From positions 1 through 5,419 of the forward strand of contig DASXXM010000264.1 of NCBI GenBank assembly GCA_036503065.1: DNA of 5,419 nucleotides, written 5' to 3'. Source of the DNA: DATEPR01 sp036503065. GTDB taxonomy: Bacteria; Actinomycetota; Actinomycetes; Mycobacteriales; Pseudonocardiaceae. Position 1 is the first letter of the stretch, and each line of letters starts with the position of its first letter. The position numbers were made by a program, and so were the translations under genes. The notes under the pieces were generated by a model, which had not been told where the DNA came from, searched no databases, and saw only the letters and a program-made list of their open reading frames with translations. Positions 5,251 through 5,419 of the stretch are shown here, piece by piece.

Positions 5251-5294
5251 GCCCGGGTTGGCCACTGTGTTAGCGGCCCTGGTTGGCCACTGCG
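5251..5294. repeat. Direct repeat spanning the gpmA stop codon
   Basis: The 19-nt stretch at 5251-5269 recurs at 5276-5294 with two mismatches, and the core GGTTGGCCACTG is identical in both. The offset is 25 bp. The right copy encodes the end of gpmA (AVANQG); the left copy lies just after the stop. It looks like a short tandem duplication of the gene's 3' end. Confidence 0.6.
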
Positions 5295-5419
5295 GCGATC
5301 GACTGTGCGGCCGCTGCCGGGTCCAGGTACGTGCCGCCCGGGTTGGTGGGGCGCAGGTCGTCGTCGAGGTCGTAGCGCAGGGGGACGCCGGTGGGGATGT
5401 TCAGGCCGGCGACCGCGGT
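5270..5419 (-). CDS. gpmA: Phosphoglycerate mutase GpmA, C-terminal 49 residues (runs off right edge)
   Basis: Only the last 49 codons and the TAA are in the window. They read TAVAGLNIPTGVPLRYDLDD, then a short DLRPTNP stretch, then GGTYLDPAAAAQSIAAVANQGR. NIPTGVPLRYDL and GGTYLDP are characteristic of the C-terminus of 2,3-bisphosphoglycerate-dependent phosphoglycerate mutase, which interconverts 3- and 2-phosphoglycerate in glycolysis. The catalytic histidines are in the missing part. In Mycobacterium tuberculosis gpm1 lies directly upstream of senX3, which supports the assignment and shows that the two genes between them here are extra. The ending at NQGR is close to the mycobacterial GQGRG. 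The gene reads toward the LuxR-type gene, so the two converge on 5100-5269. Confidence 0.9.
   Translation of the reverse strand, partial: TAVAGLNIPTGVPLRYDLDDDLRPTNPGGTYLDPAAAAQSIAAVANQGR

Noticed and set aside
5100..5269. Chromosomal origin of replication around the DnaA boxes
   Set aside because: Only two boxes are present, with no AT-rich unwinding region and no dnaA/dnaN neighbours. An oriC call is not supported, although DnaA binding remains possible.

Overview
The window is very GC-rich and comes from an actinobacterium. Protein similarity and gene order resemble the mycobacterial gpm1-senX3-regX3-ppx1-Rv0497 region, and the overall look suggests Pseudonocardiales (Amycolatopsis/Kibdelosporangium-like). 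The genus is a guess from memory, not a search result.

Layout. Six of the seven genes lie on the minus strand, so they read from right to left. At the right edge is the C-terminal end of 2,3-bisphosphoglycerate-dependent phosphoglycerate mutase (gpmA, 5270-5419). A 170-bp convergent intergenic stretch follows, holding a hairpin and two perfect DnaA-box sequences in tandem. Then come a plus-strand LuxR-type regulator (4416-5099), a short divergent control region (4320-4415), and a minus-strand aldo/keto reductase of the YdbC/PdxI pyridoxal reductase type (3447-4319). A 130-bp promoter region (3317-3446) leads into the phosphate-response operon: senX3 (histidine kinase), regX3 (response regulator), an exopolyphosphatase/GppA-family ppx, and the N-terminal part of a Pro/Gln-rich Rv0497-like protein that runs off the left edge.

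How the genes work together. SenX3-RegX3 is the actinobacterial phosphate-limitation two-component system. The exopolyphosphatase acts on the cell's polyphosphate reserve. senX3/regX3 share an ATGA stop-start overlap and ppx/Rv0497-like share an ATGATGA junction, so the four genes look like one transcription unit with translational coupling. A PHO-box-like element and a -10 hexamer upstream of senX3 fit autoregulation.

The reductase and LuxR-type regulator sit divergently between gpmA and senX3, which are adjacent in Mycobacterium tuberculosis. They look like an accessory two-gene insertion whose regulator may control the reductase. The most unusual non-coding signal is the DnaA-box pair together with short tandem duplications at the 3' end of gpmA. 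I see no CRISPR array, IS element, tRNA or rRNA, and no gene-free stretch longer than 170 bp.
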